Of a DNA stretch of 64,000 nt, positions 8,749 to 20,557 are shown piece after piece. The stretch spans positions 434,001-498,000 of the forward strand of contig NZ_JACXXE010000002.1 in assembly GCF_014764715.1 (NCBI RefSeq), in the 5' to 3' direction. This DNA is from Bacillus crepusculi. GTDB taxonomy: Bacteria > Bacillota > Bacilli > Bacillales > Bacillaceae. A program made the translations under genes and the position numbers. The notes below the pieces were generated by a model. The model saw only the letters and a program-made list of their open reading frames with translations, made no database searches and was not told where the DNA came from. Each line of letters opens with the position of its first letter. Position 1 is the stretch's first letter.

Positions 8749-9924
8749 ATGTTTATGTTTGAGAAACCATATGGTATGCGGGATTCATTACCAGGGTTGT
8801 ATGAGACGAAGAAAAAAGTGAGACATTCATTAACAGAGGTCATGAATGGTTGGGGTTACCGTTTGATGGAGACACCAACGCTTGAATTTTACGATACAGT
8901 CGGTGTTCAATCGGCGATTACAGATACACAGCTGTTTAAGCTTCTTGATCAAAACGGTCAAACCCTTGTACTTCGGCCTGATATGACGGGGCCGATTGCG
9001 AGAGTGGCGGCTTCAAAGCTTCATGAGCAGGCGTACCCCCTTCGAGTTGGTTATGCAGCGAGTGTGTTCCGGGCGCAGGAAAGAGAAGGCGGGAGACCCT
9101 CTGAATTTGAGCAGGTCGGCATTGAATTGATTGGTGATGGCTCAATTAGTGCAGACGCTGAAGTGATCGCACTTGTCGTGTTTGCATTAAAAAATGCTGG
9201 TCTTCAATCCTTCAAGATAGCGATCGGTCATGTCGCTTTAGCAGAGACGTTATTTGTCGATGTACTAGGAAATACAGAGCGTGCAAACGTCCTTCGCCGA
9301 TTCTTATATGAAAAGAATTATGTTGGATACCGTCAGCATGTGAAGCAATTACCGCTCTCCTCCATTGATAAAATGAGGCTGCTACAGCTTTTAGATTTAC
9401 GCGGCGGCGAGGAAGTTACAGAGCGGGCAGAGGAAATCGTCGTTTCACAAGAGGGAAAAGAGGTACTCGCAGAGTTAAAGGCACTTTGGGAGACACTTGA
9501 AGACTACGGCTGTACAGAATATATCCGTTTAGATTTAAGCATGGTAAGTCATATGAGCTATTACACGGGCATTTTGTTTGAAGTATTTGCAGATCATGTT
9601 GGGTCTGTCATCGGAAGTGGCGGTAGATATGATCAATTGCTTGCTCACTTTGATGCACCCGCCCCAGCTACAGGGTTTGGACTTCGATTAGACCGCCTGC
9701 TTGAAGCGCTTGATGCAAAAGAAATCAATGAGCCGCAGGAGGCTGTGATTTTTAGTAAGGAGCAAAGACTGGAAGCCTTTGCTTTTGCAGAAAAGGAGCG
9801 GTCAAAGGGGAAAAAGATCGTTCTGCAAGACTTAGCGGGTATTGAAAATATTGACGCGATGACAAAGGCATTTGAGCAGGTGACTTATTTTATCGGCGCT
9901 AGAAAGGGAGAGCAAAATGGGTAA
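8749..9924 (+). CDS. hisZ: ATP phosphoribosyltransferase regulatory subunit
   Basis: A HisRS-like paralogue without aminoacylation function that forms the hetero-octameric ATP phosphoribosyltransferase with short-form HisG and confers histidine feedback inhibition. The 391-residue protein keeps class-II synthetase fold motifs ([38 protein letters not shown]). The start at ATG 8749 has GGAGGTG 9 bases upstream; a GTG at 8728 lies before the ribosome site and is rejected. First gene of the his operon. The 233-base region before it holds AT-rich promoter-like sequence but no clear operator. Confidence 0.95.
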   Translation: MFMFEKPYGMRDSLPGLYETKKKVRHSLTEVMNGWGYRLMETPTLEFYDTVGVQSAITDTQLFKLLDQNGQTLVLRPDMTGPIARVAASKLHEQAYPLRVGYAASVFRAQEREGGRPSEFEQVGIELIGDGSISADAEVIALVVFALKNAGLQSFKIAIGHVALAETLFVDVLGNTERANVLRRFLYEKNYVGYRQHVKQLPLSSIDKMRLLQLLDLRGGEEVTERAEEIVVSQEGKEVLAELKALWETLEDYGCTEYIRLDLSMVSHMSYYTGILFEVFADHVGSVIGSGGRYDQLLAHFDAPAPATGFGLRLDRLLEALDAKEINEPQEAVIFSKEQRLEAFAFAEKERSKGKKIVLQDLAGIENIDAMTKAFEQVTYFIGARKGEQNG

Positions 9925-10564
9925 AGTGTTGACAATGGCGATGCCGAAGGGCCGGATATTTGAAGAAGCAGCAGGGCTGTTAAGACAGGCGGGGTATCAG
10001 CTGCCGGAGGAATTCGAGGATTCAAGAAAATTAATCATTGATGTTCCAGAAGAAAACCTCCGCTTTATTTTAGCCAAGCCAATGGATGTGACGACCTACG
10101 TAGAGCACGGTGTAGCGGATGTGGGGATTGCAGGAAAGGATGTCATGCTCGAAGAAGCTCGTGATGTATACGAGGTGCTCGATTTAAATATCAGCAAATG
10201 CCATTTAGCGGTTGCTGGATTACCAGGAGCCAGTTGGGGTGGTGTCGCGCCGCGTGTGGCAACGAAGTACCCAAATGTGGCATCGTCCTATTTTAGAGAG
10301 CAGGGTGAGCAGGTGGAGATTATTAAGCTGAATGGTTCCATTGAATTAGCACCGCTCATCGGACTCGCTGATCGCATTGTTGACATTGTCTCTACAGGTC
10401 AAACACTAAAGGAAAATGGACTTGTCGAAACGGAGCATATTTGTGATATTACGTCACGTTTTATTGTCAATCCTGTGAGCTACCGAATGAAGGATACGGT
10501 AATAGATGAAATGGCGCAGCGTCTGGCAAGAATCATTGAAGGAGAAGGAGAGGAATCATCATGA
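9917..10564 (+). CDS. hisG: ATP phosphoribosyltransferase, short form
   Basis: First committed step of histidine synthesis: ATP plus PRPP to phosphoribosyl-ATP and PPi. The 215-residue protein is the short form that lacks the C-terminal ACT-like regulatory domain, which explains the need for HisZ. Signatures are MAMPKGRI at the N-terminus, [11 protein letters not shown] near residue 58, and the PRPP-binding loop [16 protein letters not shown] near 155. It overlaps hisZ by 8 bases and hisD by 4. Confidence 0.97.
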   Translation: MGKVLTMAMPKGRIFEEAAGLLRQAGYQLPEEFEDSRKLIIDVPEENLRFILAKPMDVTTYVEHGVADVGIAGKDVMLEEARDVYEVLDLNISKCHLAVAGLPGASWGGVAPRVATKYPNVASSYFREQGEQVEIIKLNGSIELAPLIGLADRIVDIVSTGQTLKENGLVETEHICDITSRFIVNPVSYRMKDTVIDEMAQRLARIIEGEGEESS

Positions 10565-11850
10565 ATATCACCTACTTACAAAAAGGTGAGACAGACACTC
10601 TCTCACTCAAGCGGTCTTTAGATACAGGAACAAAAGAACAGCGTCAGGCGGTTCAGCGCATTATACAAGAAGTGAGAACAAATGGTGATGAAGCTGTACG
10701 CTCTTTTACAAAGCAATTTGATGGGGTGCTGATTGAAGATCCGCTTGTCACAGAGGATGAAATGGCAAAAGCCTTTGAACGCTTGGACCCAGCGATCATC
10801 CAGATCATCCAAACAGCTATACGCCATATTCGAACATACCACGAGCGTCAGCTGACATCCTCTTGGTTTTATCACCAAAAGGACGGCTCCATGCTCGGTC
10901 AAAAGGTGACGCCGCTCGATGCGGTCGGTGTGTATGTCCCAGGCGGAACAGCCGCCTATCCATCATCTGTTTTAATGAATGTGATTCCGGCACTTGTCGC
11001 TGGCGTTGAACGAATTGTTCTTGTGACACCACCAGGGGAAGACGGGCGTCTCTCTGACGCTGTACTGGCTGCCGCGAAGGAGCTGGGCATTTCAGAAATG
11101 TACAAAATGGGTGGCGCGCAGGCGATTGCGGCACTTGCATATGGAACTGACAGCATCCAGCCTGTTGATAAAATCACAGGTCCTGGAAACATTTATGTAG
11201 CACTTGCCAAGCGGGAAGTATTTGGTCAAGTAGACATCGATATGATTGCGGGGCCAAGTGAAATTGCTGTCCTAGCAGATGAAACAGCACTAGCACATGA
11301 GGTGGCGGCCGATTTGCTTTCGCAGGCAGAGCATGATGCATTAGCATCCAGTATTTTGGTGACACCGTCTAAGGCACTTGCTGAAAGCGTGCAGGCTGAA
11401 GTGCGAAAGCAGCTAGATACGTTGCCAAGAAAATCAATCGCAGCACAATCCATTCAAGATCATGGCCGTATTTACGTGACAGAATCAATGGAGCGTGCGG
11501 TAGACGTCGTCAACCAATTAGCGCCAGAGCACTTAGAGGTGCTGACAGCATATCCAGAATCGTTTCTAGGTCAAATCAAGCATGCAGGCGCGATTTTCTT
11601 AGGGCGTTATAGCCCTGAGCCGGTAGGAGATTATTTCGCAGGACCGAATCACGTGCTGCCAACAAACGGAACAGCTAGATTCTCAAGCCCACTTGGCGTC
11701 ACCGATTTTCAAAAGAAAACGAGCATTATTTCATATAGTCAAGAAGCCTTTGAGGCACACAGGGAAAGCATTGCGGCTTTTGCAAGATTAGAAGGTCTTG
11801 AAGCACATGCAAGGTCAATTGAAGCGAGAAAACGGGAGGGATCGTCATGA
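10561..11850 (+). CDS. hisD: Histidinol dehydrogenase
   Basis: Two NAD-dependent oxidations of L-histidinol to L-histidine, the last two chemical steps of the pathway; zinc enzyme. The 429-residue protein has [19 protein letters not shown] (residues ~122-140), the [13 protein letters not shown] nucleotide-binding region near 183, [10 protein letters not shown] near 206, the zinc-site segment DLLSQAEHD near 251, and [12 protein letters not shown] near 363. Length fits the family. ATGA overlaps join it to hisG and hisB. Confidence 0.97.
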   Translation: MNITYLQKGETDTLSLKRSLDTGTKEQRQAVQRIIQEVRTNGDEAVRSFTKQFDGVLIEDPLVTEDEMAKAFERLDPAIIQIIQTAIRHIRTYHERQLTSSWFYHQKDGSMLGQKVTPLDAVGVYVPGGTAAYPSSVLMNVIPALVAGVERIVLVTPPGEDGRLSDAVLAAAKELGISEMYKMGGAQAIAALAYGTDSIQPVDKITGPGNIYVALAKREVFGQVDIDMIAGPSEIAVLADETALAHEVAADLLSQAEHDALASSILVTPSKALAESVQAEVRKQLDTLPRKSIAAQSIQDHGRIYVTESMERAVDVVNQLAPEHLEVLTAYPESFLGQIKHAGAIFLGRYSPEPVGDYFAGPNHVLPTNGTARFSSPLGVTDFQKKTSIISYSQEAFEAHRESIAAFARLEGLEAHARSIEARKREGSS

Positions 11851-12431
11851 GACAGGCGGAAACAGCGAGACAAACAAATGAAACGAATATTTCATTAGCG
11901 TTAGACATTGATGGAGAAGGAAAAGCAGATATTCAGACAGATGTGCCTTTTATGACGCACATGCTTGATTTATTTACAAAGCATGGACACTTTAATTTGA
12001 CCGTTGATGCGAAAGGAGATACGGATGTTGATGACCACCACACAACAGAAGATATCGGCATCGTGCTTGGGCAAATGTTTAAGGAAGCGTTAGGTGATAA
12101 AAAAGGAATCAAGCGTTATGGATCTAGCTTTGTTCCGATGGATGAAACGCTTGCCCAGGTGGTAGTTGACTTAAGCAATCGTCCTCATTTAGAAATGAGA
12201 GCGGCCTTTCCAAGTCAAAAGGTCGGTACCTTTGATACAGAGCTAGTGCATGAATTTCTTTGGAAATTTGCCCTTGAAGCCCGTATAAACCTTCATGTCA
12301 TTGTTCACTACGGGACCAATACGCACCATATGATTGAAGCGATTTTTAAAGCGATGGCACGTGCCTTAGATGAAGCAACAACCATTGACCCACGTGTGAA
12401 AGGGATTCCTTCGACAAAGGGGATGCTCTAA
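11847..12431 (+). CDS. hisB: Imidazoleglycerol-phosphate dehydratase
   Basis: Manganese enzyme that dehydrates imidazoleglycerol phosphate to imidazoleacetol phosphate. The 194-residue protein is the monofunctional form, without the histidinol-phosphatase domain found in enterobacteria. Metal motifs are [13 protein letters not shown] near residue 66 and [16 protein letters not shown] near 151. The stop shares a base with the hisH start (TAATG). Confidence 0.97.
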   Translation: MRQAETARQTNETNISLALDIDGEGKADIQTDVPFMTHMLDLFTKHGHFNLTVDAKGDTDVDDHHTTEDIGIVLGQMFKEALGDKKGIKRYGSSFVPMDETLAQVVVDLSNRPHLEMRAAFPSQKVGTFDTELVHEFLWKFALEARINLHVIVHYGTNTHHMIEAIFKAMARALDEATTIDPRVKGIPSTKGML

Positions 12432-13069
12432 TGATCGGAGTCATTGATTACGGAATGGGAAATTTGTTCAGCGTATCAAAAGCGCTGGAACGAGCTGGCG
12501 CCTCCTATATCGTGTCCTCTGAAGTGGAGGAGCTCAAAAAGGCAGATGCTTATATTTTGCCGGGGGTAGGGTCGTTTCGTGATGCGATGCAGCTGTTAAA
12601 ACAGACAGGACTTGAGGCATTTATTCACCAAGTTGTGCAGGAGGGAAAGCTGTTATTTGGCATTTGTCTTGGCATGCAGCTGTTGTTTGAAGAAAGCGAA
12701 GAGGCAGGACTGACAAAAGGATTGGGCTTGTTGAAAGGACGTGTTGTTCTTTTAAAGGATCGCGATCAGGACGGGCAACGGCTGAAGGTACCTCATATGG
12801 GGTGGAACGAGCTCACATTTCATCAGCCGTCCCCGTTATTTGACGGTGTACCGGAAGGATTTGCATACTTTGTTCACTCCTATTATGTGAGTGATATGAA
12901 TCCAGAGGAGCAATTGGCAAGTGCGGCCTATGGCGTACAAGTACCAGCAGTTGTCGGAAAGGGGAATGTGTTTGGAACGCAGTTTCACCCTGAAAAAAGC
13001 AGTACAACGGGAATGGCACTGCTCAAACAATTTATTCAATTAGCAAACGAACAGAGGGTGAACAAATGA
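12431..13069 (+). CDS. hisH: Imidazole glycerol phosphate synthase, glutaminase subunit
   Basis: Class-I glutamine amidotransferase that supplies ammonia through a tunnel to HisF. The 212-residue protein has the oxyanion-loop motif ILPGVGSF near residue 42, the nucleophile Cys in [13 protein letters not shown] near 79, and the His/Glu of the triad in GTQFHPEKS near 190. It overlaps hisA by 4 bases. HisA sits between hisH and hisF, the usual order. Confidence 0.97.
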   Translation: MIGVIDYGMGNLFSVSKALERAGASYIVSSEVEELKKADAYILPGVGSFRDAMQLLKQTGLEAFIHQVVQEGKLLFGICLGMQLLFEESEEAGLTKGLGLLKGRVVLLKDRDQDGQRLKVPHMGWNELTFHQPSPLFDGVPEGFAYFVHSYYVSDMNPEEQLASAAYGVQVPAVVGKGNVFGTQFHPEKSSTTGMALLKQFIQLANEQRVNK

Positions 13070-13803
13070 GTGAATTTACACTATATCCAGCAATTGATAT
13101 GAGAAATGGCAAATGTGTACGACTCGTGCAAGGAGACTATGATCAAGAAACCATTTATGGAGATTCACCTCTCGATATGGCGACGCGATTTGCAAATGAA
13201 GGAGCAAAGTGGATTCATCTCGTTGACCTAGATGGTGCGAAAGCAGGGAAACGTGTCAATCATGAGCATGTGCTGGCGATTGCTTCCACCTTAGATGTGA
13301 AGGTACAAATTGGCGGTGGCATTCGGACAGAAGAAGATGTTGCTTTTTATATAAACAATGGCGTAGCTAGAGTCATCCTTGGTAGCTCTGCTGTTTCTAA
13401 CCCTGCCTTTGTGAAAAAAATGCTTGCGCAATATGGGGAGAAAATAGCGATTGGCATTGATGCGCGAAATGGCTTTGTATCGACTGAAGGCTGGCTTGAA
13501 ACATCGAAAGTGAAGGCAGAGGATCTCGGCAAAGAATTGGCAAAGGAAGGCGCAGAGGTCTTTATTTTCACAGATATTCAAATGGATGGCATGCTGGCGG
13601 GTCCCAATGTGGAAAGTACAGTTCGCTTAGCAGAAGCTACTGGCAAACAAGTGATTGCTTCAGGCGGTATCAGTTCGGTACTCGATCTTCAAAAGCTGTC
13701 AGCACAAACACAGTCAGGCGTTTCTGGTGCGATTATTGGAAAGGCACTTTATACGGAGCGGTTTACTTTAGCTGAAGCAATTGAAGGGCTTGAGCGCGTA
13801 TGA
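13066..13803 (+). CDS. hisA: ProFAR isomerase
   Basis: Amadori isomerisation of ProFAR to PRFAR in a (beta/alpha)8 barrel. The 245-residue protein begins with [20 protein letters not shown], holding the catalytic Asp of strand 1, and has [12 protein letters not shown] (phosphate site, near residue 80) and [14 protein letters not shown] (second catalytic Asp, near 168). It is homologous to HisF, three bases downstream in an overlapping arrangement. Confidence 0.97.
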   Translation: MSEFTLYPAIDMRNGKCVRLVQGDYDQETIYGDSPLDMATRFANEGAKWIHLVDLDGAKAGKRVNHEHVLAIASTLDVKVQIGGGIRTEEDVAFYINNGVARVILGSSAVSNPAFVKKMLAQYGEKIAIGIDARNGFVSTEGWLETSKVKAEDLGKELAKEGAEVFIFTDIQMDGMLAGPNVESTVRLAEATGKQVIASGGISSVLDLQKLSAQTQSGVSGAIIGKALYTERFTLAEAIEGLERV

Positions 13804-14558
13804 TGACAAAACGAATCATCCCATGTCTTGATGTGAAGGAAGGGCGTGTCGTCAAGGGAGTCCAATTTCTAGGATTAAAGGATGCAGGTGACCCGGTAGA
13901 ATTAGCGCAGATCTATGATGAGGAAGGGGCGGATGAACTTGTCTTTCTCGATATATCGGCCTCGCATGAAGGACGAAAAACGATGGTGGATGTGGTCAAG
14001 CAAGTCGCATCCACTCTTGCCATACCGTTTACGGTGGGCGGCGGGATTAACCATCTTGATGACATGAAGCGTATATTAAGAGCGGGTGCAGACAAAGTAT
14101 CTGTGAACACAGCGGCTGTGTTAAGGCCGGAACTAATTTCAGAAGGTGCTGATTTTTTTGGCTCCCAGTGTATTGTTGTCGCAATTGATGCAAAATACGA
14201 TGAAGAGAAACAAGCATACATGGTCTATACACACGGAGGACGCCGTAAAACGGATATAGAGGTAAGTGACTGGGCGAAGGAAGCGGTGCTGAGAGGAGCA
14301 GGGGAGATCTTGCTGACAAGCATGGATGCCGATGGTGAGAAAACAGGCTTTGATCATCGTCTGACAAAGCTTGTATCAGAAGCAGTCACAGTACCAGTCA
14401 TTGCCTCTGGAGGCGCTGGCAATGCGCAGCATATGCTGGAGGCTTTTACAAAAGGAGAAGCTGATGCCGCACTCGCAGCCTCTATTTTCCATTATAAAGA
14501 AACCTCAATTCAAGAGGTGAAGACATACTTGAGAGAACATGGGGTGAAGGTAAGATGA
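13800..14558 (+). CDS. hisF: Imidazole glycerol phosphate synthase, cyclase subunit
   Basis: Cyclises PRFAR with ammonia from HisH to give imidazoleglycerol phosphate and AICAR. The 252-residue barrel has [15 protein letters not shown] (catalytic Asp near 11), FTVGGGIN near 80, [11 protein letters not shown] (second catalytic Asp near 130), and VIASGGAGN near 200. Two ATGs adjoin at 13800 and 13803; the first overlaps the hisA stop and gives the length known from B. subtilis. Confidence 0.97.
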   Translation: MMTKRIIPCLDVKEGRVVKGVQFLGLKDAGDPVELAQIYDEEGADELVFLDISASHEGRKTMVDVVKQVASTLAIPFTVGGGINHLDDMKRILRAGADKVSVNTAAVLRPELISEGADFFGSQCIVVAIDAKYDEEKQAYMVYTHGGRRKTDIEVSDWAKEAVLRGAGEILLTSMDADGEKTGFDHRLTKLVSEAVTVPVIASGGAGNAQHMLEAFTKGEADAALAASIFHYKETSIQEVKTYLREHGVKVR

Positions 14559-15184
14559 AACAGGCAAACGAATTAACCTTCAATGAGGCAGGTTTGATTC
14601 CTGCAATTGTGCAGGATGCTCAGAGTAAGGAGGTCTTGACGCTGGCATATATGAATCAAGAATCCTATGAAAAAACGCTGGAAACAGGCGAAACATGGTT
14701 TTTTAGCCGTTCGAGAAACGAGCTTTGGCACAAAGGTGCCACATCTGGACATACCCAGCAAGTGACTTCCATTCGTTATGACTGTGACAAGGACGCTCTG
14801 CTTGTGCTCGTGACAACAAGCGGCCCAGCCTGCCATACTGGCAGCTATAGCTGTTTTTCTGAAGAAGGCATGAAGCCGCAAAGCAAAGAGCAGGATCGTT
14901 TTGCGATTTTAAATGAACTTGAACAGGTCATTGCAAAGCGTCAGGCAGAAATGCCAGAGGGAGCTTATACAACCTATCTATTTGAAAAAGGGGTCGATAA
15001 AATCCTAAAAAAGGTGGGGGAAGAAGCGTCCGAGGTCATCATTGCAGCGAAAAACCGTGATCAGGAAGAGTTGAAATGGGAAACAGCCGACCTCCTGTAT
15101 CACCTTCTTGTGTTATTACGTGAGCAACAACTGCCGCTTGATGATGTATTAAAGGTATTAAATAAGCGTCATCAAGGTAAATGA
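14555..15184 (+). CDS. hisI: Bifunctional phosphoribosyl-AMP cyclohydrolase / phosphoribosyl-ATP pyrophosphatase
   Basis: Steps two and three of histidine synthesis in one protein. The N-terminal cyclohydrolase domain (residues ~10-105) has [33 protein letters not shown], the metal segment YDCDKDALL, and [12 protein letters not shown]. The C-terminal pyrophosphatase domain (~115-209) has the MazG-like [15 protein letters not shown] helix and [11 protein letters not shown]. It is the last his gene and is followed by a terminator. Confidence 0.97.
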   Translation: MKQANELTFNEAGLIPAIVQDAQSKEVLTLAYMNQESYEKTLETGETWFFSRSRNELWHKGATSGHTQQVTSIRYDCDKDALLVLVTTSGPACHTGSYSCFSEEGMKPQSKEQDRFAILNELEQVIAKRQAEMPEGAYTTYLFEKGVDKILKKVGEEASEVIIAAKNRDQEELKWETADLLYHLLVLLREQQLPLDDVLKVLNKRHQGK

Positions 15185-15212
15185 AAAGCCGGGGGCATTC
15201 CTGGCTTTTTTC
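15184..15212 (+). terminator. Terminator of the his operon
   Basis: AAAAGCCGGGG-GCATT-CCTGGCTTTT, an imperfect stem beginning at the hisI stop, followed by TTTCTTTT. Confidence 0.85.
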
Positions 15213-15313
15213 TTTTGAGTGAAAAACAAATCCTTCCTTTCTTTTGTTCTATGTGACAACTCGTGAAGTATGTTATACTACACACGGTACACTGTTCGAA
15301 ATGGAGGGTATCG

Positions 15314-16774
15314 GTGAGTAAATACACTTCTCAAAATAATCACACACAAGTCGTCCAGCTATTCCAAGATGGGCATTACTTTTTTCATAAAGGTTTAAAA
15401 GCATATAGAGAAAGAAATCTATCAAGGGCTGTTAAGCTGATACAGCGGGCCATTGTACTCGAGCCTGAAAATGTAGAAATGCTATCACAGCTTGCCATTA
15501 TTTATACTGAAATGGGTCATTACCAACAATCAAATGAATTGCTTGATTTCATCCTTGAACACGTAGATGAAAACATGACAGAGTGTCACTATTTTAAAGC
15601 AAATAATTATGCCAATCTCGGACTGTTTCAAGAGGCGTATAAGTCAGCCACTGCTTATGCTGCTTTGGAAGAGGATGGGGAATTTGCGGATGAAAACGAT
15701 GATCTCCTCGACTTGCTTGATATGAGTGACGAAGAGGACGAAGATTTTCCTTATGATCAGGATGACCTGATTGTGAAGCAGGATCAAGCGAATCATTTGT
15801 TAGAAAGCGGGAGGCTTGACGAAGCCATTGAGATGCTGGAACAGATGATTGTTGAGTATCCAGAATTTTGGTCAGCGTATAATAATCTCGCTTTGGCCTA
15901 TTTTTATTCTGGTCAGATCCAACAGGCGAAAGAGATGTTGAACCGGGTCCTGCATGAAAATCCCGGTAATCTGCATGCCCTTTGTAACCAGCTTGTGTTC
16001 TATCATTATGAAAAAGAAGAAGAGAAGGTCAACGTGTTGGCGAAGCAATTAACGCACGTGTATCCAATATTAAGTGAACAGCGTTATAAGCTTGGCGCAA
16101 CATTTGCCCTCGTGGGAGAATTTGAATGGGCCTTTAAATGGCTTTATTCTTTGTATAAAACAGGATTTCAGGGAGATAGTACATTTTTATACTGGCTTGC
16201 CAGTGCATCCTATCAAACGGGCCACAAAACGCTGGCACAAACCGTTTGGAATAAGATGGTGGAAGAAGATATCGATGCAGATGAAATCAAGCCGTGGCAG
16301 GATAAACTAGAGGAGACTGAACCAGTGGTCTCCATTGAGGAACGGCTAACTGCTTATTATGTCAGTAAACAAAAAGGTGAACATGACGTTCTGCAGTCTG
16401 TCCTTGATGCCCGAGCAGCGAAAACAGCCTTTGAACAGCAATTCATTGAGCTGCTTTTATTTGAAGATCAAATGGAAGAACGGTCTTTTTCAGAAGATGC
16501 ACTCTTTGCAAAACAGGCGGCATCTACTTTAGAAGAAGCCGTGCAGCCTGATAACCATATGCCATACTTTTGGTTGTTCCATATTATTCAGCAGGCACGT
16601 GCTGCTGGTGTAGACAAGAAAAATGCGCCTGCATGGGCAGCCGCTTCTTATTATCTATGGATGAATGAGCAAGAGGAATCAACCATCAGTAAAAAAGAGG
16701 TAGCGTCCTCTTTTCAGATCAGCGTTCAGACACTGTCTAAATATGAGGCTGTTATTGGTACGTTAATCGACTAA
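15314..16774 (+). CDS. yvcD: Tetratricopeptide-repeat protein YvcD
   Basis: A 486-residue cytoplasmic protein made of TPR-like helical repeats: HFFHKGLKAYRERNLSRAVK-type repeats near residues 20-75, an acidic linker (DLLDMSDEEDEDFPYDQDD, ~138-156), further repeats at ~165-230 (LESGRLDEAIEMLEQMI; NNLALAYFYSGQIQQAKEML), and a C-terminal helix-turn-helix-like end (VASSFQISVQTLSKYEAVIG). The function is unknown. The GTG at 15314 has GGAGGG 6 bases upstream; an upstream in-frame start has no ribosome site. Position between hisI and cwlO is the B. subtilis order. Confidence 0.85.
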   Translation: MSKYTSQNNHTQVVQLFQDGHYFFHKGLKAYRERNLSRAVKLIQRAIVLEPENVEMLSQLAIIYTEMGHYQQSNELLDFILEHVDENMTECHYFKANNYANLGLFQEAYKSATAYAALEEDGEFADENDDLLDLLDMSDEEDEDFPYDQDDLIVKQDQANHLLESGRLDEAIEMLEQMIVEYPEFWSAYNNLALAYFYSGQIQQAKEMLNRVLHENPGNLHALCNQLVFYHYEKEEEKVNVLAKQLTHVYPILSEQRYKLGATFALVGEFEWAFKWLYSLYKTGFQGDSTFLYWLASASYQTGHKTLAQTVWNKMVEEDIDADEIKPWQDKLEETEPVVSIEERLTAYYVSKQKGEHDVLQSVLDARAAKTAFEQQFIELLLFEDQMEERSFSEDALFAKQAASTLEEAVQPDNHMPYFWLFHIIQQARAAGVDKKNAPAWAAASYYLWMNEQEESTISKKEVASSFQISVQTLSKYEAVIGTLID

Positions 16775-16799
16775 TAGGTAAATAGATTCAGAGAATAGC

Positions 16800-16828
16800 A
16801 GCATGACCCAAAAGGTCGTGCTTTTTTC
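16800..16828 (+). terminator. Terminator after yvcD
   Basis: AGCATGACC-CAAAA-GGTCGTGCT with one G-T pair, followed by TTTTTCTT. Confidence 0.85.
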
Positions 16829-16899
16829 TTGGATAAAAAGGTGAGATTTGCAAGGATTTGGCGAAGTATGACAATCACGACATGTTTTTGAAACATAAT

Positions 16900-16944
16900 T
16901 GTAATAAAAATATTAGCTCATTTTGTCGATGTCTCATGTATAAT
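16900..16944 (+). promoter_or_regulatory. Putative WalR site and promoter of cwlO
   Basis: TATAAT at 16939-16944 has no good -35 box, as expected for an activated promoter. TGTAAT-AAAAA-TATTAG (16900-16916) resembles the WalR direct repeat TGTWAH-N5-TGTWAH, with a perfect first half and a degenerate second half, and would lie just upstream of the -35 position. cwlO is a known member of the WalRK regulon in B. subtilis. Confidence 0.5.
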
Positions 16945-16950
16945 GAAAAT

Positions 16951-17137
16951 CGTGGATTAAAACAAAGATAGATATTTAGATATTTTACTATACATAATGA
17001 AACACCTAGTGATAGAAACAATCTGGTCAACATCTGACTGATCAATCAGGAAGAAAGACATAGAGAGCACAGATTGGTCGCAGAGAATTTGCTGCTTTCT
17101 AATGTCGCTTGGGAAATTGTCAAAGGAGGAACTATTC
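16951..17137 (+). other. Long 5' untranslated leader of cwlO
   Basis: About 187 bases separate the inferred transcription start from the GTG. A near-perfect 16-base palindrome CTGACTGATCAATCAG lies at 17034-17049. B. subtilis cwlO is known to have a long, unstable leader; the matching layout here is inference from the promoter position. Confidence 0.45.
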
Positions 17138-18511
17138 GTGAAAAAGTTTATCACTTTCGGTTTAGCTTCGGTGATCGGAGCGAGCGGTTTATTTATCCCA
17201 TTTACTCATGAAGTAAATGCACAGAACTTTGAACAAAAGAAACAAGAACTAGATAGCAAGCAATCTGAGGTCAACAAGAACCTTCAAAAGAAAAAAGAAG
17301 AGCTTTCCAAGCTTGAAGCAAAACAAGAGGCACTTGCACTAAAGCTGAAAGAAATTGACGAGAAAGCTTTAAAAACAAGTGATCAGATCGAAGAAAAACA
17401 AGCAGAAAACGAAAAAACAAAAAAAGAAATCAAAGCACTGAAAAAAGAAATTGCTGATACTGAAAAACGTATTGAAGAAAGAAACGAATTCTTGAAAAAG
17501 CGTGTACGTGCGCTTCAAGAAAACGGCGGTTCTACGAAATACATAGATGTATTACTAGGAGCAAAAAGCTTTAGCGATTTCATCAGCCGTGCAGGTGCAG
17601 TATCTACACTGATCAACGCAGACAGTGAAATCATTAAAGAGCAAGAAAGAGACAAAGCGGAGCTTCAAAAGTCTGAAAATGAACTAAATACGAAGCTTGA
17701 AGATGTTCAAAAGACACTTGCAAAGCTTGAAACACTCCAAACAGACTTGAATAAACAGCTTGATGAAAAAGACAAGCTATTCAAGCAAGTGAAAAAGCAA
17801 AAAGGAAGTGCTTCTTCTGAAATCAGCGAGTTAAACAGTGAGGCTAACAGCATTGCATCTGAAAAAGATGCAACAGTTGCTGCACAAAAACAAGCTGAAA
17901 AAGAAGCAAGAGAAGCAGCTCAAAAAGCAAAAGAAGAACAAGCACAAAGACAGCAGCAACGTCAAGCTAGTGTTCAAACAGAAGACAACAGCTCAAATAA
18001 CGATAGCAGCTCGTCTTCAAATAACGGTGGATCATCTAATAACAACAACAGCAGTTCACCAAGCAAGAAACCATCTTCTGGCGGTGGATCACCTGTCAGC
18101 AATAACGTAGGCGGAATTGAAGGTGCGATCAGCACAGGTTCTACCATTGTTGGTCAATCTCCATATAAATGGGGCGGCGGCAGATCACAATCCGATATTG
18201 ACGCACGCCGTTTTGACTGTTCTTCATTCGTTCGCTGGGCATTCGCATCAGCAGGCATCAACCTTGGACCAGTTGGCGGTACAACAACAGATACGCTTGT
18301 AGGTAAAGGAAGAGCTGTAAGTGCATCTGACATGAAACGCGGAGACCTTGTGTTCTTTGATACGTATAAAGTAAATGGGCACGTTGGTATTTACTTAGGA
18401 AACGGTACATTCTTGAACGATAACAGCTCTCGCGGAGTTTCAGTTGACTCAATGAGCAACGTATACTGGAAAAAAGCATTCAATGGCGTTGTCAGAAGAG
18501 TTGTTGAATAA
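17138..18511 (+). CDS. cwlO: Peptidoglycan DL-endopeptidase CwlO
   Basis: Secreted hydrolase that cuts the D-gamma-Glu-meso-DAP bond in peptidoglycan stem peptides and is needed for cell elongation. The 457-residue protein has a signal peptide ending near NAQ (~residue 30), a long coiled coil (about 30-280), a Ser/Asn-rich linker (~285-325), and a C-terminal NlpC/P60 domain with catalytic Cys in [13 protein letters not shown] (~357), His in [11 protein letters not shown] (~412), and a polar third residue in FLNDNSSRG. The GTG at 17138 follows AAAGGAGG; the ATG at 17102 lies upstream of this site and is rejected. In B. subtilis it is activated by FtsEX and controlled by WalRK. Confidence 0.95.
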   Translation: MKKFITFGLASVIGASGLFIPFTHEVNAQNFEQKKQELDSKQSEVNKNLQKKKEELSKLEAKQEALALKLKEIDEKALKTSDQIEEKQAENEKTKKEIKALKKEIADTEKRIEERNEFLKKRVRALQENGGSTKYIDVLLGAKSFSDFISRAGAVSTLINADSEIIKEQERDKAELQKSENELNTKLEDVQKTLAKLETLQTDLNKQLDEKDKLFKQVKKQKGSASSEISELNSEANSIASEKDATVAAQKQAEKEAREAAQKAKEEQAQRQQQRQASVQTEDNSSNNDSSSSSNNGGSSNNNNSSSPSKKPSSGGGSPVSNNVGGIEGAISTGSTIVGQSPYKWGGGRSQSDIDARRFDCSSFVRWAFASAGINLGPVGGTTTDTLVGKGRAVSASDMKRGDLVFFDTYKVNGHVGIYLGNGTFLNDNSSRGVSVDSMSNVYWKKAFNGVVRRVVE

Positions 18512-18540
18512 ATCACTACTTTGTATATAACCGTAAACAG

Positions 18541-18580
18541 GCTTCCTTAAACAGCAGTTTAAGGAAGCTTTTTCTTTTTT
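18541..18580 (+). terminator. Strong terminator after cwlO
   Basis: GCTTCCTTAAAC and GTTTAAGGAAGC make a perfect 12-base stem with loop AGCA, followed by TTTTTCTTTTTTT. Confidence 0.93.
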
Positions 18581-18709
18581 TGAAGATATGAGCAAATGAT
18601 TCGCTTATTCCCCGCAGATTTAATAGGATATGGGTAAGGAATAAAAGCTAAGAGTGGAAAGGATGCTTTCTGTCATGAATGGAAGCATCACCCAAGGGCA
18701 TTCTAATAG

Positions 18710-19696
<987 letters not shown>

Positions 19697-19818
19697 ACGG
19701 CTGTCTTAAATCCTTAATATTGCGTCATGGGCTTTTAACTGGAATGTAACACGGGTGAAACAATGATCCGTTATGATAAAACTAGTAATTGACCCCCTTT
19801 TATAAGGAATACATGTTT

Positions 19819-19849
19819 GGCACGGATGCGAATCCGTGTCCTTTTTTTT
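19819..19849 (+). terminator. Terminator in the trxB-yvcI gap
   Basis: CACGGAT-GCGA-ATCCGTG followed by TCC and eight T (19842-19849). It lies 120 bases past trxB. The 357-base gap 19697-20053 otherwise holds only the yvcI promoter; no gene is seen there. Confidence 0.85.
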
Positions 19850-19991
19850 GCATAAAATCAGAAATTCACGAGATGTTCACAAATGACGCATGGAGAACCG
19901 TTAAATGTTGTAAAATAAAGAGTAGAGAAATTGGACGTCACATCATTCACACGAAAACCTGTCTGTTTTCGGTGAAGAACGGGCATGTTCA

Positions 19992-20020
19992 TTGTGGGAG
20001 TCAGGATGAACCTGTATAAT
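19992..20020 (+). promoter_or_regulatory. Sigma-A promoter of yvcI operon
   Basis: TTGTGG (19992-19997), a 17-base spacer and perfect TATAAT (20015-20020), 33 bases before the yvcI start. It probably drives yvcI-rapZ-mgfK-whiA-crh. Confidence 0.65.
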
Positions 20021-20053
20021 AAGAAAAAGACATATAAGAGTAGGTGACAGCTG

Positions 20054-20518
20054 ATGCAACGAGTAACCAATTGTGTGCTGCATCACGAAGATCAAGTTCT
20101 CTTGCTGCAAAAGCCAAGACGCGGCTGGTGGGTAGCGCCGGGCGGCAAAATGGAAAGCGGAGAATCGGTCAAGGATTCAGTCGTTCGAGAGTATAGAGAA
20201 GAAACAGGCATTTATATTTTAAATCCGCAGCTAAAGGGTGTTTTTACCTTTATCATAAAAGAAGGCGATCAAATCGTTCAAGAATGGATGATGTTCACCT
20301 TTATGGCAGATTCATTTACCGGGAAAAACGTGACAGAATCAGAGGAAGGCATTTTAAAATGGCATGACGTGCAGGATGTGCCTCGTTTGCCGATGGCTCC
20401 TGGAGATTCCCATATTCTTGACTTCATGCTAAAGGGAAAAGGACTTCTCCACGGCACTTTTACGTATACACCAGATTTTGAGCTCATTGCTTATCGGTTA
20501 GATCCTCAAGGAGACTAA
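20054..20518 (+). CDS. yvcI: Nudix hydrolase YvcI
   Basis: A 154-residue Nudix protein (MutT/NUDIX 8-oxo-dGTP diphosphatase group) that hydrolyses nucleoside-diphosphate-X compounds. The Nudix box GGKMESGESVKDSVVREY continues into REETGI (about residues 35-57), with the catalytic REXXEE glutamates present. The gene starts the conserved cluster yvcI-rapZ-mgfK-whiA-crh. The substrate is not determined by sequence. Confidence 0.9.
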   Translation: MQRVTNCVLHHEDQVLLLQKPRRGWWVAPGGKMESGESVKDSVVREYREETGIYILNPQLKGVFTFIIKEGDQIVQEWMMFTFMADSFTGKNVTESEEGILKWHDVQDVPRLPMAPGDSHILDFMLKGKGLLHGTFTYTPDFELIAYRLDPQGD

Positions 20519-20557
20519 TACATGAACCGTTTTCATAAAGAAGGAGAGGGAGCAGGC

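Noticed and set aside
8749-15184. Many long antisense open frames over the his genes
   Set aside because: They mirror codon bias of well-identified genes, lack ribosome sites and show no protein motifs.
19789-20019. Open frame of 76 codons between trxB and yvcI
   Set aside because: It runs through a terminator and the yvcI promoter and has no ribosome site or recognisable product.
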